Assembly: GCF_030272615.1 (NCBI RefSeq)
Contig: NC_081410.1
Coordinates: 125,018,640-125,082,639, forward strand
DNA from: Cryptomeria japonica
Lineage: Eukaryota > Streptophyta > Pinopsida > Cupressales > Cupressaceae
Length of the DNA: 64,000 bases
Direction: 5' to 3'
Within the stretch, counting starts at the first letter, position 1, and each line of letters begins with the position of its first letter. The translations under genes and the position numbers were made by a program. This document shows positions 44,087 to 57,718 of this stretch, in pieces. The notes under the pieces were generated by a model, which saw nothing but the letters and a program-made list of their open reading frames with translations, was not told where the DNA came from and made no database searches.

Positions 44087-47000
44087 TGTAGTGTCCACCC
44101 TTGATTCGACTTATTTTGACTAGTGTTGGCTTTTATATTTCGCTTGATAGACTTATCTAGACTATATTTTGATGATTTGAATGATGATTACTCATGTGCT
44201 TCAGTGACTTATGATTGATGTTAGATACTATTGGACATATGTTATTTTGATGATCTATATGGATGTTGGTACTATCATGATTGATCATGTGATTTGATGA
44301 TATATGTACTCAATGGATTTTATATGCTCACTATGTGATGGATTATTGATAGATTAGATTTATCATGGTTTTGATGATGATTACGATTATACTAACCCTA
44401 CTTTATGTTTACATATGATGAGATGTTTACGAGATGTGTTTGACTATTGTTTGACTGTCTTCATGATAGAGACGGTTCCACATCACTCATTACGAGCGGG
44501 ATGTGTCGTCGTGATTCTCTATCACTTGCTTGTTCTATATATGTATATGTATATGTGGTATTGTCGTTTTATGGTTGCAGGATTTTGCAGGTACCAGACA
44601 TTGACTCCACCTGGCTTCACAGGTCTGAGCGTGTCTTTAGTTCCAATGGCTTATGTGATTCGGAGATGGCATGAGTTTCCCCTCACATACTCTAGGTCTA
44701 AGTTGTTCACCATGTTTAGTCAGCGTCTTGGCATAATTCGCCATGTCAGTTAGTAAACTTGGTCCTTTGGTATTGTGAGTCCAGTTAATATCGGTTGATT
44801 TACTTGATGATGTTAGAGTAATTATGTGTAGTTTTCTATTTGGAAATGTTTATTTTAATGTATTTAATTTATAAGTTTTCAATATTTAATTATTTGATAT
44901 TTATATTTATTTGATAATTAACATTTATTGATTTTATGATTATTTTAATATTTGATAAGCTTTATTGTTGTTTAATATTTATTTAATACTTATGATTTAA
45001 TCTTTAATGGTATTTGACTATTTAATTATTTATTTGACTTTCTATGGTTTAACATTTATTTGATATCTTTTATCTATTTGGTTCTTTAATTTATTTTATT
45101 AGCTTTTGGTTTAATTGATTTTAATTCCCTTTTGGATTAAATTAATTTTCATCTTATATTTATTTAATAGTTTGACTTTTTATTTCTAAGTGGGGTGTAT
45201 GAGCACAATAAATTAAATAAAGAAATAAAAACAATCCCACTTAGTTGAATAAGTATATTTTATCTACTTTACCTACCCTTCACTCTCATTAGTTAAATTC
45301 AAAATGGGTGAATAAATTATATTATATGGTGGGTTGGTAAAATATACTCCAAAATGGAATATTTTGATTGGCCGAAATTGAGGCTAGGGTTTTCGGATTA
45401 TTGTTGCTTTTAATTTTCATTCTCGTGAGGTTTTTCGGTTGGAATTGGCTATTCTCTGGAAATTTCTCCAGCAAGTTTTCTTCCTTGGTTTTGGATTGTT
45501 GCACTCTTGGTTTTGGCTGGAGCTTGATTGGATTTTGGTTTGGCTTGTGGGAGCTCTTCTTCAACTACAAACCATCACACAGGTTGCAGGTTGGAGGCTT
45601 CTCCATTGGTTTCTTGTTTTGCTTTCAAAGTTTGAAACTTGTATGCTCCGTGTTTGATTTGATTAAAAAATAATAATAATAGTTTGGTTTATGCATTCTC
45701 TTTAATCTTCCTAGATTTGGAATGGGTAGCCATGGGATTTTAGATTCTTGCTTGGTTTATAGTTCTGGAAATAATGCTTCCTGTGCATTGTCGTGAACGT
45801 TCATCATGAGGAATATCTTGCAGATTTTGTATTTGTCTTGTATGAATTATTTTAATAAGATTTGTATGTTATATTAAGGAGATTTTAACTTGGTAGATGA
45901 GTTCTTATGGAGATTGTAAATCTGGGAAAGAGGAGAGTCTTTGTGAGCTCCCAATCTAGCTCTGTTGTAGAGGAGACTCGCAGGACTTTTTCCTCTTTTT
46001 ATTTTCACACATCCCTTTGTGTATGGATGTTATTGGTTATGTGGAATGTCTTTTTAAATTTATTTGAGTCATATATTATTCTTTCTATATTTTAGATTCA
46101 AGGTTGTAGTATTTCCTCAGTTTTTGACAGTGCTGGAGATGTTCTTCCTCCAAAAGTCTGCATTATGTTTTCAATTGGAGTTCCTTGGGTGAATTTTATT
46201 ATTTTATTTTGTTCACATATTCTTATATTTTATTTCGTGCCAATTCCAACGAGTATAAATACGTCATATTTGGTTGTTTATATTTCGAGCAGTTTTGATT
46301 TCGCACTTAAGTAGTTTTCTGCCAAAATTTACTTTTTTCTTATGCGCTAAAATATCAGTCATATGTGCCATTATGCGTATTTTTAAGGTTTTGTCCAGTT
46401 TGAAGTCTATTTGAGGTCAGTTAGATTTGGGATTATACCAGAGGCTTTTTGAGGGTATTTATGATGTTTAAAATTATTTATGATTGGTGATGTCTTCATA
46501 TGATTTATTTATTTTTGTTTTGTATGCATTTTACTCCATTTGAGTTGTTTGTGCTTCCTCTCTTGTTGATGCACCAAGAGAGAGATTGAGATTCTTGTGA
46601 TTATGTGCCAGCAAGTGGATAGGCCTTGCTGAGATTATGTGATGATTCATTTCAAATTTGATGGAATTTCTTATGGCCTTGATATGTTTATTTGGCCAAG
46701 AGGCTCATTGATTTTTGGTTCTCATGATGTTAACTTTCTCATGTTTCATGATTATGAGATGATATTGTTGTTTGCATATGGATTATTTGTGATTTCAGAT
46801 TTATGTATATTCTCAGATCCAATTATGATTCTAGAGCCTCTTGTGTTTTCATGTTTGAGACCATGTTAGGGGGGAGTGGGCTTCCTTGTGATGACTGGGG
46901 TCACGAGAGATAGGCTTGCATGAGGTTCCTTGTAAGGATGCATGAAGTCTAGATCACCAGGGCACATTGGAGTTTTCCATGATTTGTAAATAAGTGATAA

Positions 47001-48300
47001 CCTAATAATTGATGGGTTGGGTAGTTAGATTAATTAATAAGATGATAAATTGATTGTGCCTCATGACTTAGTCCTAGGGAAGATGTTTTAGGATAAGCAT
47101 GAGAAGGTCGTGAAGATGGTAAGCTAATCTCCCTTAGTCTCTCATAGGTTGAGATGGCTCCACATGTCCATCAGGCTAGTGCCTTGTGTTATTATGTTAT
47201 TGTGTTATGAGGATGGCATGTGATGACACTCCATTCCTACATGTGTTTCCCCTTATTGATTTATGGTTATTTTTATTGGATGCACTTATGTCTTGATGAG
47301 TTTTATGCCTCTGGGAGTTCATTCTTGTTATATTGTGTAAGTTCTTGCTTGAGAGTCTTTGTGTGGTTAGTCTCCTTGGTTTTAGGTGCCAGCTTAGGTT
47401 TAGAGTGTGTGTTGGGACCTTGTGTCATCTCCTAGCACGGGGGGTGGTTCCTTTGGTTCCACATGGTCAGGAGGTTGGCACTTTTTAGCCATTGGGATGT
47501 TCTTTTGGATTCTACTTGCGTGGACGTGGATTCTTCTTCATGATGTACTATGGATGTACCTTATAGCAGATTTATGTAATGGATAAGATAAAATGTATGT
47601 AATGTAACACTTTTTGTATATCATAGATAGAATCTTGTAGTAGAAAGAGCTATGCTCATGATGTATTTAATGTACTTATATTTGTAGATGAATTGTAGTT
47701 GGAAATTGGAATTAAGGCCTAGTTGTATTGTACTATTGTAGAAAGGTGATCTTATGAGTCATGGAAATGCATGGATTATAGTTGGAATAGAATGGAGTTG
47801 CATTATCTCATGGGATGATTAGAGGCTAGTTATAATGTTAAATAATCTTGAAAGAGGAATGTTCATGGAGTAATAAATGAATATGTTATAGGATGTTAAA
47901 TGGATTTAGTAAACATGTATGATTCATATAGATGCATTGGTAGAAAGAAAATTATGCATATCATGGGAAGTAAGTAATGTTGTAGGTTGCATATCTCATG
48001 AGTAGATAATTATATTATGATGCAATAATGAAGGTGAACTATATCTTTCACATGCGTAGTATGCTATTGTGGAAATGAATTTAAGTAATGATGCTAAAGT
48101 ACCCTAGGGAAATATTAATGATGTTGTGATATTTCCGCTTGCGTTAATTCATGAAATGAGCAATGATATATGTTCATATTGGTTAATTGATGAACAAATG
48201 TAAATAGATGGAGATGTTATGTGTTGCATTAATTGTTATTAGATGTTAATTAAAAAAAAAATGTATCTTCATTTGTATATTATTGTTTATTTTCTTTAGG
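44087..48300. other. 4.2 kb without supported genes; LTR-like start
   Basis: The left edge TGTAGTGTCCACCCTTGATT resembles the LTR starts of the other elements here (TGTAGNNNCC) and follows a polypurine run. An AT-rich part (44,830-45,240) resembles U3 DNA, and AGTATAAATACG at 46,252-46,263 could be a TATA box. No partner LTR, primer-binding site or coding domain is visible, so the identity as one long LTR is a guess. Short frames here are not convincing. Confidence 0.35.
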
Positions 48301-48304
48301 GTAT

Positions 48305-48508
48305 TTTGGCGGGCATTATAGAGAGAGGGAGAGAGAGGGGGAGAGAGAGGGGGAGAGGGAAGGTAGAGAGAGGGAGAGAGGTCGAGGGAGGGAGAGAGAG
48401 AGGGAGAGAAGAGTGGGGAGGGATGGAGAGAAGAAGGGGTATGGAGGAAGGGAGAGGGAGAGTAGGGGGAGGGAGAGAGAAGGAGGGAAGGAGGGAGAGG
48501 GAGAGAGG

Positions 48509-48574
<66 letters not shown>

Positions 48575-48619
48575 GGGAGAGGGAGAGAGAGGGGGAGAGT
48601 AGGGGGAGTGAGAGAGAAG

Positions 48620-48689
<70 letters not shown>

Positions 48690-48850
48690 CGAAGGTAGAG
48701 GGAGGGAGAGAGGTAGAGGGAGGGAGAGAGGGAGAGAAGAGGGGGGATGGAGGGAGATAAGAATGGGTATGGAGGGAGGGAGAGAGGAGGGAAGGAGAGA
48801 GAGGAAGAGAGAGAGAGGGGGGGGGAGAGAGAGAGAGAGAGAGAGAGAGA
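48305..48850. repeat. Long GA/GGGA microsatellite
   Basis: About 545 bp of interrupted (GA)n and (GGGA)n. All Ser/Leu/Pro or Arg/Glu frames here are artefacts. Confidence 0.95.
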
Positions 48851-50304
<1,454 letters not shown>

Positions 50305-50816
50305 CACTTGATTTCTTTCATGGGTATGTATCGTTCCAAGTTGTTTGACAAGTGATGATCATCATATACTACCACTACCATGCTTACAACAAACTTTAAT
50401 TTCTTTAGGTGATAGGCGTTGTGTAACAACATGGGAACTCTCGCATACCCACCACTATCATTGTCCAGGACATCATCTATGTTACTCTCCCTCTTTCTCT
50501 TCCTACCGGTTGTTTCCTTCTGAAAAACATATTGCAGGTACTCTGACTCTTCATGTTGCTTTGTTGACACTATTTTCCACATCTTCTCTGCTCATTAAAA
50601 ACACATTCCAGAAGAATATTGTTGCAGGTTTCCTTGTTTGTCACGGTAATGCACCCATGGTTCAATTTCAAACCCTATTCATCCTATTCAATATACACAC
50701 ACAAATCCATCAGTCATTTTTCTTAAGAGAGCATACATGATAAAAATCAAAGAGGAAGTTGCAGACAAGAAATAAATTCACTTACTTCTATAGAAGTGCA
50801 GACACAGTTGCAGTGG

Positions 50817-50915
50817 GGTATGGAGGGAGGGAGGGAGGGAGAGAAGAAGAGAAAGAGGGATGGGGTATGGAGGAAGGGAGAAGGGGAGAGAGGGAGGGAG
50901 GGAGAGAGGGATGGG

Positions 50916-50957
<42 letters not shown>
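50817..50957. repeat. GGGA/GA microsatellite
   Basis: Interrupted polypurine run, inserted between the G2-like flank and the third motif array. Confidence 0.93.
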
Positions 50958-50958
<1 letters not shown>

Positions 50959-50999
50959 CACCTTGTATGTGTTTGAGAGGGGGAGACAATACACTTATG

Positions 51000-51165
51000 T
51001 GTATATATACTTAATATATTATAATAATATATAATATTTATATAAATATTATATATTATATGTATATACACATATTATATATACAATATCATATTAAATA
51101 CACATATTATATATTACATATATTATATGTATATACATATATTATATATACAATATCATATTATA
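51000..51165. repeat. TATA-rich low-complexity DNA
   Basis: Alternating TATATAT and ATATTATA runs. Confidence 0.85.
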
Positions 51166-51169
51166 CAAT

Positions 51170-51299
51170 AGCGTGTATGCATTGTTTATAGTAAAAAGAG
51201 CGTGTGCACGTTGTTTATAGTAAAAAGAGCGTGTATGCGCTTCTTACACCATAAGTACCCCATACACGCTTTTTATACCATAAGTACCCCGTACGCGCT
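51170..51299. repeat. Third array of the AGYGCGTACGYGCT motif
   Basis: Copies at 51,170, 51,199 and 51,228 in one form (AGCGTGTATGCGCT) and at 51,257 and 51,286 in the other (ACCCCGTACGCGCT), all exactly 29 bp apart. Confidence 0.88.
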
Positions 51300-52060
51300 T
51301 TTGACTGTTTAGGCTTGGAAATAGGCCAGGATGACAAAGCTACGGTTTGGAAGTTTGATTTCCCTCCATTTCTCCCATTTTTTACGTGTTTTATTTTATC
51401 AACTTGGTTTATTGGCTTTGTCATCATCAGGTTTACACTTCATCAAGTGGGTATTTCTAAAATTGCCACCATATTTTCACCCATCTTCTGAGCTTTCTAA
51501 CCATATAATTTTTTTAAAATTTGAACAACAATAACATATTATTATTGAATTTCTTTTACCAGTGTCTCCATAGTTCTCACAAACATAGGTGCACCATTTT
51601 TTTAATAACTTTTGATAAATTTATCCAAATTTAAAAAAATTTATTTATTAGTGTAGTGCACTTGATTCTTTACAATTTAAAAATAGAATTGTATTTTTTT
51701 ATTTATTTAGTGCAACTTATGCTTCGCACATGAATAGGTACCTAATTTTCAGGATGTGCTTGATTGGAAAATTCATTAAAAAAACCATACTGAACAAAAA
51801 AAATACAAAAAAATACACATCTTCTAGTGCTCACTCTTAACTATCTTTCTGCCAAAGGATTTGTCAAAATACTAAATCTAACTATGACTTTTTTGATGCG
51901 CACGTCAGACACTATGTTATGTTTTTCAGAAAAAATCAAGGTCTATTTGTTCGTGCGCGAAGGATTTGACCCCCTTAATCTTATCCAATTTTGAAAAAGT
52001 TTAGTAGTTTGGCAACTAGATTCAGAGTAATACAATATTTATTCTTTGATTATCTTCATA
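51300..52060. other. AT-rich DNA, no gene seen
   Basis: Nothing recognised on either strand. Confidence 0.6.
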
Positions 52061-52063
52061 TCT

Positions 52064-53760
52064 TGAGTGGATGACATTCAAATTTTGCCTCCAAGTTCAG
52101 GTTCACCTAATTTTAGAAAGAAAAAAAAGTGTCCACTTATACCCCCCTTTTTGACCACCATCTTTGTGCACTTACCTATTTGTGGTTTCCCTATGAATGG
52201 TTTTACTATGGGGGGTGATCTCATACACACCAAGTTGAATAGGTATGATAATTTTAATTATAATGAAAGAGCCTATCTGACAATTGAAAGAGGTAACTTG
52301 GCATCCTATGTTGAGGGCATGAAGGGTTTTAACCCTTCTCTCTCACAGCAAATTTTTCACTCCTAGAATGAGGGTAAAGTTAAATTTAGGGGAGTGGTTT
52401 CTATGGTGTTTATGGAGTCTATTGTTTCTACCACTAGTCTTATTGTGAAAGGGGTGACCTTCCCTAAGAAGCCAAAGGGGAATTACAAAGTCGACTTTAA
52501 GAGGTTAAGTTGCTCAACTACAAAGCGACTTTAATAGAGATGATCTTCCTAACATTTGAAAGGAAGCCACACTACTATTAAAGAAATACATTACTCTGGA
52601 TGGAATATTCAAATTCTTTCACTTCCAACTCTTCCCAATACTTAATCATCTTAGGTATGGCATGAAAATGAACTTTCCTTATTGATTTTTCTCCTCTATT
52701 TCCTAGTCTATCTTTGTTGTGAAATTTGAGGATGTTCTTCCCCTGCACTAAGGGTTAATTTTTAGGTTCAATAATTTTCACCTAGCTATGACCCCTTCTA
52801 ACAAGCCCTCCACCAACTCTTTCAGTCCTCTCCCTAACCCCACTCTAGTTATGGAACTTTTTGAAATCCCAAACAATGAGTATTTTTCTAGTGCGGAGAC
52901 AAACCCAACTTTTCTAAAGGATCCCTACATAGATTAACCCTAACCGTTCTGCTAAAAATAAGAACCCCATTGCCCCCTCCTCGAAGAAATTATTTCCAAA
53001 GAGTCGGATGTAGAGGAAAATTCTTTCAAGGACTCTAATTCATCTTAGTCAATGTTCTTTGAGTGGACATGAAATAACCCTGATGAACTCTATTGCCCCT
53101 TCAATGCCTTCTTTGGGTTTCCCTCCTCCTTACCTTATTAATTCCCCATAGAAGTGGGATTTAACAAATTCAGTAGAAAAGGTTAATGAACTATGTGAAA
53201 CATACAATGGACAGGAAGCCATTATTCACTAGATTTTTGCCCAATTCAATGTTTCTAAGAAGAAATTAATAGGTTAGAGGTGTTTGGCTAAGGTGGATGC
53301 TAGAGCCTCCAATTGAGAAAATTAAGAAAAATATGAAAGAGTTTTGGTAGCGGCCAATGAGCTGGTGGAGAAGCTTGAGAAATGGGAAGTAATGGAGGAG
53401 GAGGTTAAGGCTCTTAGTGAAAATGTGGACAGGGGGGTGGTAGGAAGGAGATGACCAAGGTCATCACATAACTTTAGGGAAAATAGGAGACTCTCAAAAG
53501 AAGTTGGACGAGATGGTGGCCCTAAACATAGAAATAGCTAAAACAAATTTGTTTCACTACAAGCCATCAAGGAGGAGATTGATAAAAGTCATGTGAAGAA
53601 GAAGCACAAGTTGGAATTATCTTCTACCATTGCATCAAAGCATACTATTTCCAGCGTCAAGGCTACTCTTGGGTCTCCAATTATCTCTTCAGGTAAAGGT
53701 TCTAACAAAAGATTATCTTTCTCTAAGAACGTGAAAGTGCTTAGCTAGGATTGGCAAGTT
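52064..53760 (+). pseudogene. Decayed coding sequence of unknown family
   Basis: Frame 52,067-52,366 gives 99 codons (GGDLIHTKLNRYDNFNYNER, RGNLASYVEGMKGFNPSLSQ). The same strand then continues through frame changes with coherent text such as GVTFPKKPKGNYKVDFKR (about 52,457-52,510). Near 53,290-53,480 there is a Glu/Lys-rich, coiled-coil-like stretch (LVEKLEKWEVMEEEVKAL). Many stops and shifts are present. I do not recognise it. The plan (globular start, coiled end) resembles the frame at 27,978-30,251, but I see no sequence match. Confidence 0.4.
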
Positions 53761-54450
53761 GAAAAGGCCTCCACTTGGTAGACCATTAGTTCATGTCTGT
53801 GGTGTGTGGTTTTGGTTCCTTTTTGGTATCTTTTAGTTCTTGTATTTTTGTGTCTTTCAATTTTCTAGAAAACTGAAAAGACCTCTATCAGGAATGAAAG
53901 CAATTGTGGAGTGACTTCTATTCCTATTGTATTTTTGAACTATGACACTAATGCAGCATAGGGACAAAGATAGATTGAGTTGTGAATTTGTGAACTGAAT
54001 CACCAATCTAGAGATCATATACAACTTGGAATGACTCCATGAGTTCCCTAGTCAGAGCTCAGGTAAAAATATTTGAAGCAATTATGGCTTCTATATAGGC
54101 CTTTTTAGAAAATTTATATTAGTTGAAGTAATTTAGAAGTATCTTTTGTTCTTGGGTTTTATTTATATCTAATAACTTAAATAGTTATTACAAGGAGGAA
54201 TAGTCCTTGGTTTTTGCAATTAATAGACAACTCTATAAATTTATTTTTTATTAATAGAACAATGTAGTCTTAGCTACAAATCAGCCAAAAAATCTCAACT
54301 TGTAGGTTCACACTCTAAAACTTCATACAAAATATTGAACACCTTTAGTAACTACTCCAATGATTGTTTAATTAGATAACTTTGGAATATACTGAAAAAT
54401 ATGCATATATAACATTACAATTTTTATGCTTATTTCGTTGGATGAATTTC
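53761..54450. other. No gene seen
   Basis: AT-rich DNA without repeats or frames I can support. Confidence 0.5.
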
Positions 54451-54453
54451 ATA

Positions 54454-54535
54454 ATCAACATATTTATAGAGAGGACAATACGGTGGCAGACTCCCTAGCT
54501 GCGGCAGGCCTTGAGCTAAAGGGTATGAGGTGCTA
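54454..54535 (+). pseudogene. Scrap of an RNase H C-terminus
   Basis: HIYREDNTVADSLAAAGLEL fits the final RNase H motif (R-E-x-N-x-x-A-D-x-L-A) of plant LINE or LTR pol genes. The text dissolves into stops on both sides. Confidence 0.5.
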
Positions 54536-54539
54536 GAGA

Positions 54540-56850
54540 CACTTGGCCTCTCTTTCTGACAGGTAGAAATCCCTCATAGGGAGAGATCAAAACTATCTTA
54601 TCGACCAATGACTTGCTATGGTTTATTTTACAGGTGGTTATACTGGTCTATTTGGGGGACCATGATGAAGGCGGGAAATTCAAATTTGAATTAGTCTGAT
54701 TTTGCCATGGTGGCCAAGGGTGGTCCCCATACTCTGCACCACTTTGACCTGGCGATGACGTGCTTGCCCACCTATACAAGTGATGTAATGTCGACGATTT
54801 GCAGCTGCATCCTTTAATCATTAATATGATAGGCCCTATTAAGTACAATAATTATTTCTTAAACAAGAGTTCTTGAATTTTCCAAGATGAAGCTTTATGC
54901 AAGATGGCGGAGGTGATAAGAGATGATAAGAGGTGCCATCAATCTTGTGATGTTCTATAATAGTAGGTGGAATATGTTTTTGATAGTTAAGATAGGGATT
55001 GGTTGATACTCTGTCATTTGGTTGTTGTTAATGTGTTGATAATACTCTCTTTGAGACTTGCTTTGTACTCTAGGTCAGCCCCCTAGTTTTGGTTGTTTTT
55101 TAATTATCAAAAACATTACAATTATCTTCTAAAATATCGAGGTGTGAGCCTTTATATCAAATCAACATATATCTTTGTTAATTTGAAAAAAAAAAACATT
55201 TATGAGATAAATATGCATAAGGGATTTAATATATATGTAAATCAACTTTTGAGTGTATAAAAGAAAGAAAGATCTCTTAAAATCATAAAATTAATAATTA
55301 AAACTTTCATCCAATGTAATGAGTTCAAACTTTAATCCACTTTGTTCCAATTTTAAACAAGCTTCAAGTTCTAATATTTATTTGTTCTATTTTCATGATA
55401 GAGGAACCCAAATCAAACTATTTAAAATTTTAAAAATCAAACCATGATTAAATGAATGAATTCTTTGTTAAGTAATTCAGTTTTCACCAACTAAAAGGAT
55501 GATATATTCGAAAAGATTAGAAACCATGTACATGAAATTAAATCCTAATACACAAACAATTTCACAACTATAATTATCCAAAAAAAAGTATACAGAGTTA
55601 TTGTCACATGCTGCTTAGAGATTTATAAATTCATTAATTGAATCTATGGACATTTAAAAAAAAATTCTAAAAAAGACATTTTTTATATTCAATATTCAGG
55701 GCTCTTGGGAAAAGACTCTGACTAGGACAATAAATTTGATTCACTGCAATAAGAACATATTTGCAAGTTGTTGTTGAGTTGTGCTATGAAACCGTCTGTG
55801 GGAGCTGCAATCACACATATATATTTGTTTTCCTGATGTAAGTCATGGGCAATTAACCCAAGGTACTTCGATTACAGATACTCGTGTTTTTGGTATCAAT
55901 GAAGACTCTGACATTGAGCATCCAGATAAGGATAAATGCGTAGGTCCAGTCTTTTGGTTAGTTTGTGGAAAAAATTAGTTATAGTCAAATGTATATTTAA
56001 AACGTAGATGATATAGAGAAGTTTTTTTAAGATAGGAATTTTGTTAGTTTGTGGAAAAAAATAAAATTATGTAATGTTGTCATGTTCATGATTATCTAGA
56101 AGGTTAAGTTGATTTTTTATAGGAAAGAAAATTAGGTTATGATGGGAAAATTCAAAGTAGTGGAACAAAGTGTGTTGTTGTTTGAGCATTGATAAAAATG
56201 CATTGATAGTATTTAACAGTAATTGTATATTTCATTTATATTAAAAATGATAAATACTTGTCTTATTTTTATTGGTTGAACTTTATTTTTTATTGTAAAA
56301 TTATATAATTTTATTTAAAATAAACTTTTAGTAAAGTGTAATTTATCTATTTTTCAGTCAAAAATTGTACTTTATAAAATGGGTGCTATGATATTACACC
56401 GTTCAATAGTATTATTAGGTAAACATTATGTAGAATTTTTTTAAAAATAGAAGTCAAATAAATATAATGTAATATAAAAGCATAAAAATTAGTCAACTAA
56501 AGAAATATAGTTGTAAGAGGATTATTATATACCAATATTCTATGAATTGAACATCTAAAGTTTCATGATGAGATAAGATCACAACTATAATGCATACAAA
56601 TTTCTAGTTCTATTGTAAGGAGATTGTCACGTGTATTATTGAGAAGATGTTGGTAAGAGTGAACAATCCAAGGAGATGCAAACAAACCAATGTGACATGT
56701 AGATTTCAACAATAGGGTATGGATTTCATGGTGAGATCATAGAAAGGGTCAACAACAATAAGAGTGAACAATCTAAGGAGATGCAAACAAACTAATGTGA
56801 TGTAGATTTCACCAATAGGGTATACAATTCATAGGTGAGGTCATAGATAG
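54540..56850. other. AT-rich DNA, no gene seen
   Basis: No coding region or clear repeat. A near duplication (AACAATCNAAGGAGATGCAAAC words at 56,660-56,690 and 56,766-56,795, each followed by CACCAATAGGGTAT-like text) lies at its right end. Confidence 0.5.
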
Positions 56851-56925
56851 CGCCAACGATGGGTACAAATGGATTTCACTAGCCACCAATTATGTTAATA
56901 AATGGGTAGAGCCAATCCAAACAAG
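56851..56925 (+). pseudogene. Scrap of a Ty3-type integrase core
   Basis: DGYKWISLATNYVNKWVEPI resembles the first strands of the integrase core (normally ending ATDY.TKWVEA). The second position of the usual catalytic Asp reads Asn. It is flanked by unrelated DNA. Confidence 0.45.
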
Positions 56926-56986
56926 TTGCCAAAATTTTGAGGAATATTTTGATATTGAAGAACAAAACATTAGAAAATATTGAGTA

Positions 56987-57223
56987 ATGGTCATGAGTGA
57001 AGGAGGCATAACCGTAGCCGCACAAGACAAAGGAGATGGCAATGGGGGTGATGAAAGTGAAGGTAACGAGGATGGTCATGTTCAAAGTGATGGGTTGAGT
57101 ACCTCTGTGGCAGAGGGTTCTGTCGTGGGGTGTTTGGAGGTCTTAGTAGCTACTTGGCCCCGTTTCCTCTCTATTCTCCTTTATGTTTGGGCTTCTATAC
57201 TAAAGTGTCTAAGATCCAACATA
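56987..57223 (+). other. Open frame with no recognised family, fused to the Copia scrap
   Basis: Encodes about 79 residues with a Gly/Asp/Glu-rich start (DKGDGNGGDESEGNEDG). The frame continues into the Copia integrase scrap by chance or by insertion. Coding status is unproven. Confidence 0.3.
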
Positions 57224-57350
57224 GGTGGAGGATTTACCTTCGGTGAGTTCAATTTCTTTTGTGAAGAGCATGGCGTGAAGAGACAGTTATCTGCTTCGCA
57301 GACCCCTCAGCAGAATGTTATTGTGGAGAGGAAGAATAGAACAGTTTAGG
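57224..57350 (+). pseudogene. Ty1/Copia integrase fragment
   Basis: GGGFTFGEFNFFCEEHGVKR and the QTPQQN..VERKNRTV block are the end of the Copia integrase core. The Glu of VERKNR is the last catalytic residue. TAG at 57,348-57,350 ends the frame. Confidence 0.82.
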
Positions 57351-57463
57351 AAGTTGCTAGAGACTTTATATGAAGGTGATAGTCATGTGAAAAATTGCAT
57401 ACAACTCACGCGATATGGAAGAAGCTTGGTTGCTTGAGGAGATCCAGAATGGCAACCTTTACT

Positions 57464-57718
57464 TTTAAGAAGGATAGTTCAAGATTTGATGGAATGCATT
57501 ATACTCTCTAGAAGAACCAGATGGAATGTCATTTGAGATGTATCGGTGAAGACTATTGGAAGATTACTAAGAATGTGTATAATGTTCCTGAGAATGGTCC
57601 TACTACTCTGGATCAAATTAAGGAAGCCGAATTCAATATTAGAGCGAAAGAAGTATTGTTGAGTGCCTTGATAGATTCTGAGATGACTAATGTAATGGAT
57701 TTTAGTTCCCATGCCTAA
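57464..57718 (+). pseudogene. Ty1/Copia gag fragment, out of normal order
   Basis: SRFDGMHYTL then MECHLRCIGEDYWKITKNVY and IKEAEFNIRAKEVLLSALID belong to the gag domain of plant Copia elements (UBN2/DUF4219 type), which normally lies at the N-terminus. Here it follows integrase and precedes RT. One TAG interrupts it (57,511-57,513). Confidence 0.78.

Larger units (their letters stand above)
35556..44098. mobile_element. Putative two-gene DNA-transposon-like unit
   Basis: Ends carry a short inverted match: GTGGACACCAC at 35,556-35,566 and its near inverse GTAGTGTCCAC at 44,088-44,098 (10 of 11). Inside each end lies an array of the near-palindrome AGYGCGTACGYGCT (35,666-35,766; 43,656-43,899). 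Then come two genes reading inward (G1 plus, G2 minus) with a satellite between them. Terminal inverted repeats, subterminal motif arrays and convergent genes are the plan of CACTA-like DNA transposons. However, I find no transposase domain and no matching target duplication. The right end could instead be the start of an LTR (TGTAGTGTCC at 44,087). Confidence 0.4.

Noticed and set aside
44415-44753. 112-codon frame after the GA tract
   Set aside because: No domain, odd composition, overlapping alternative frame; looks like chance.
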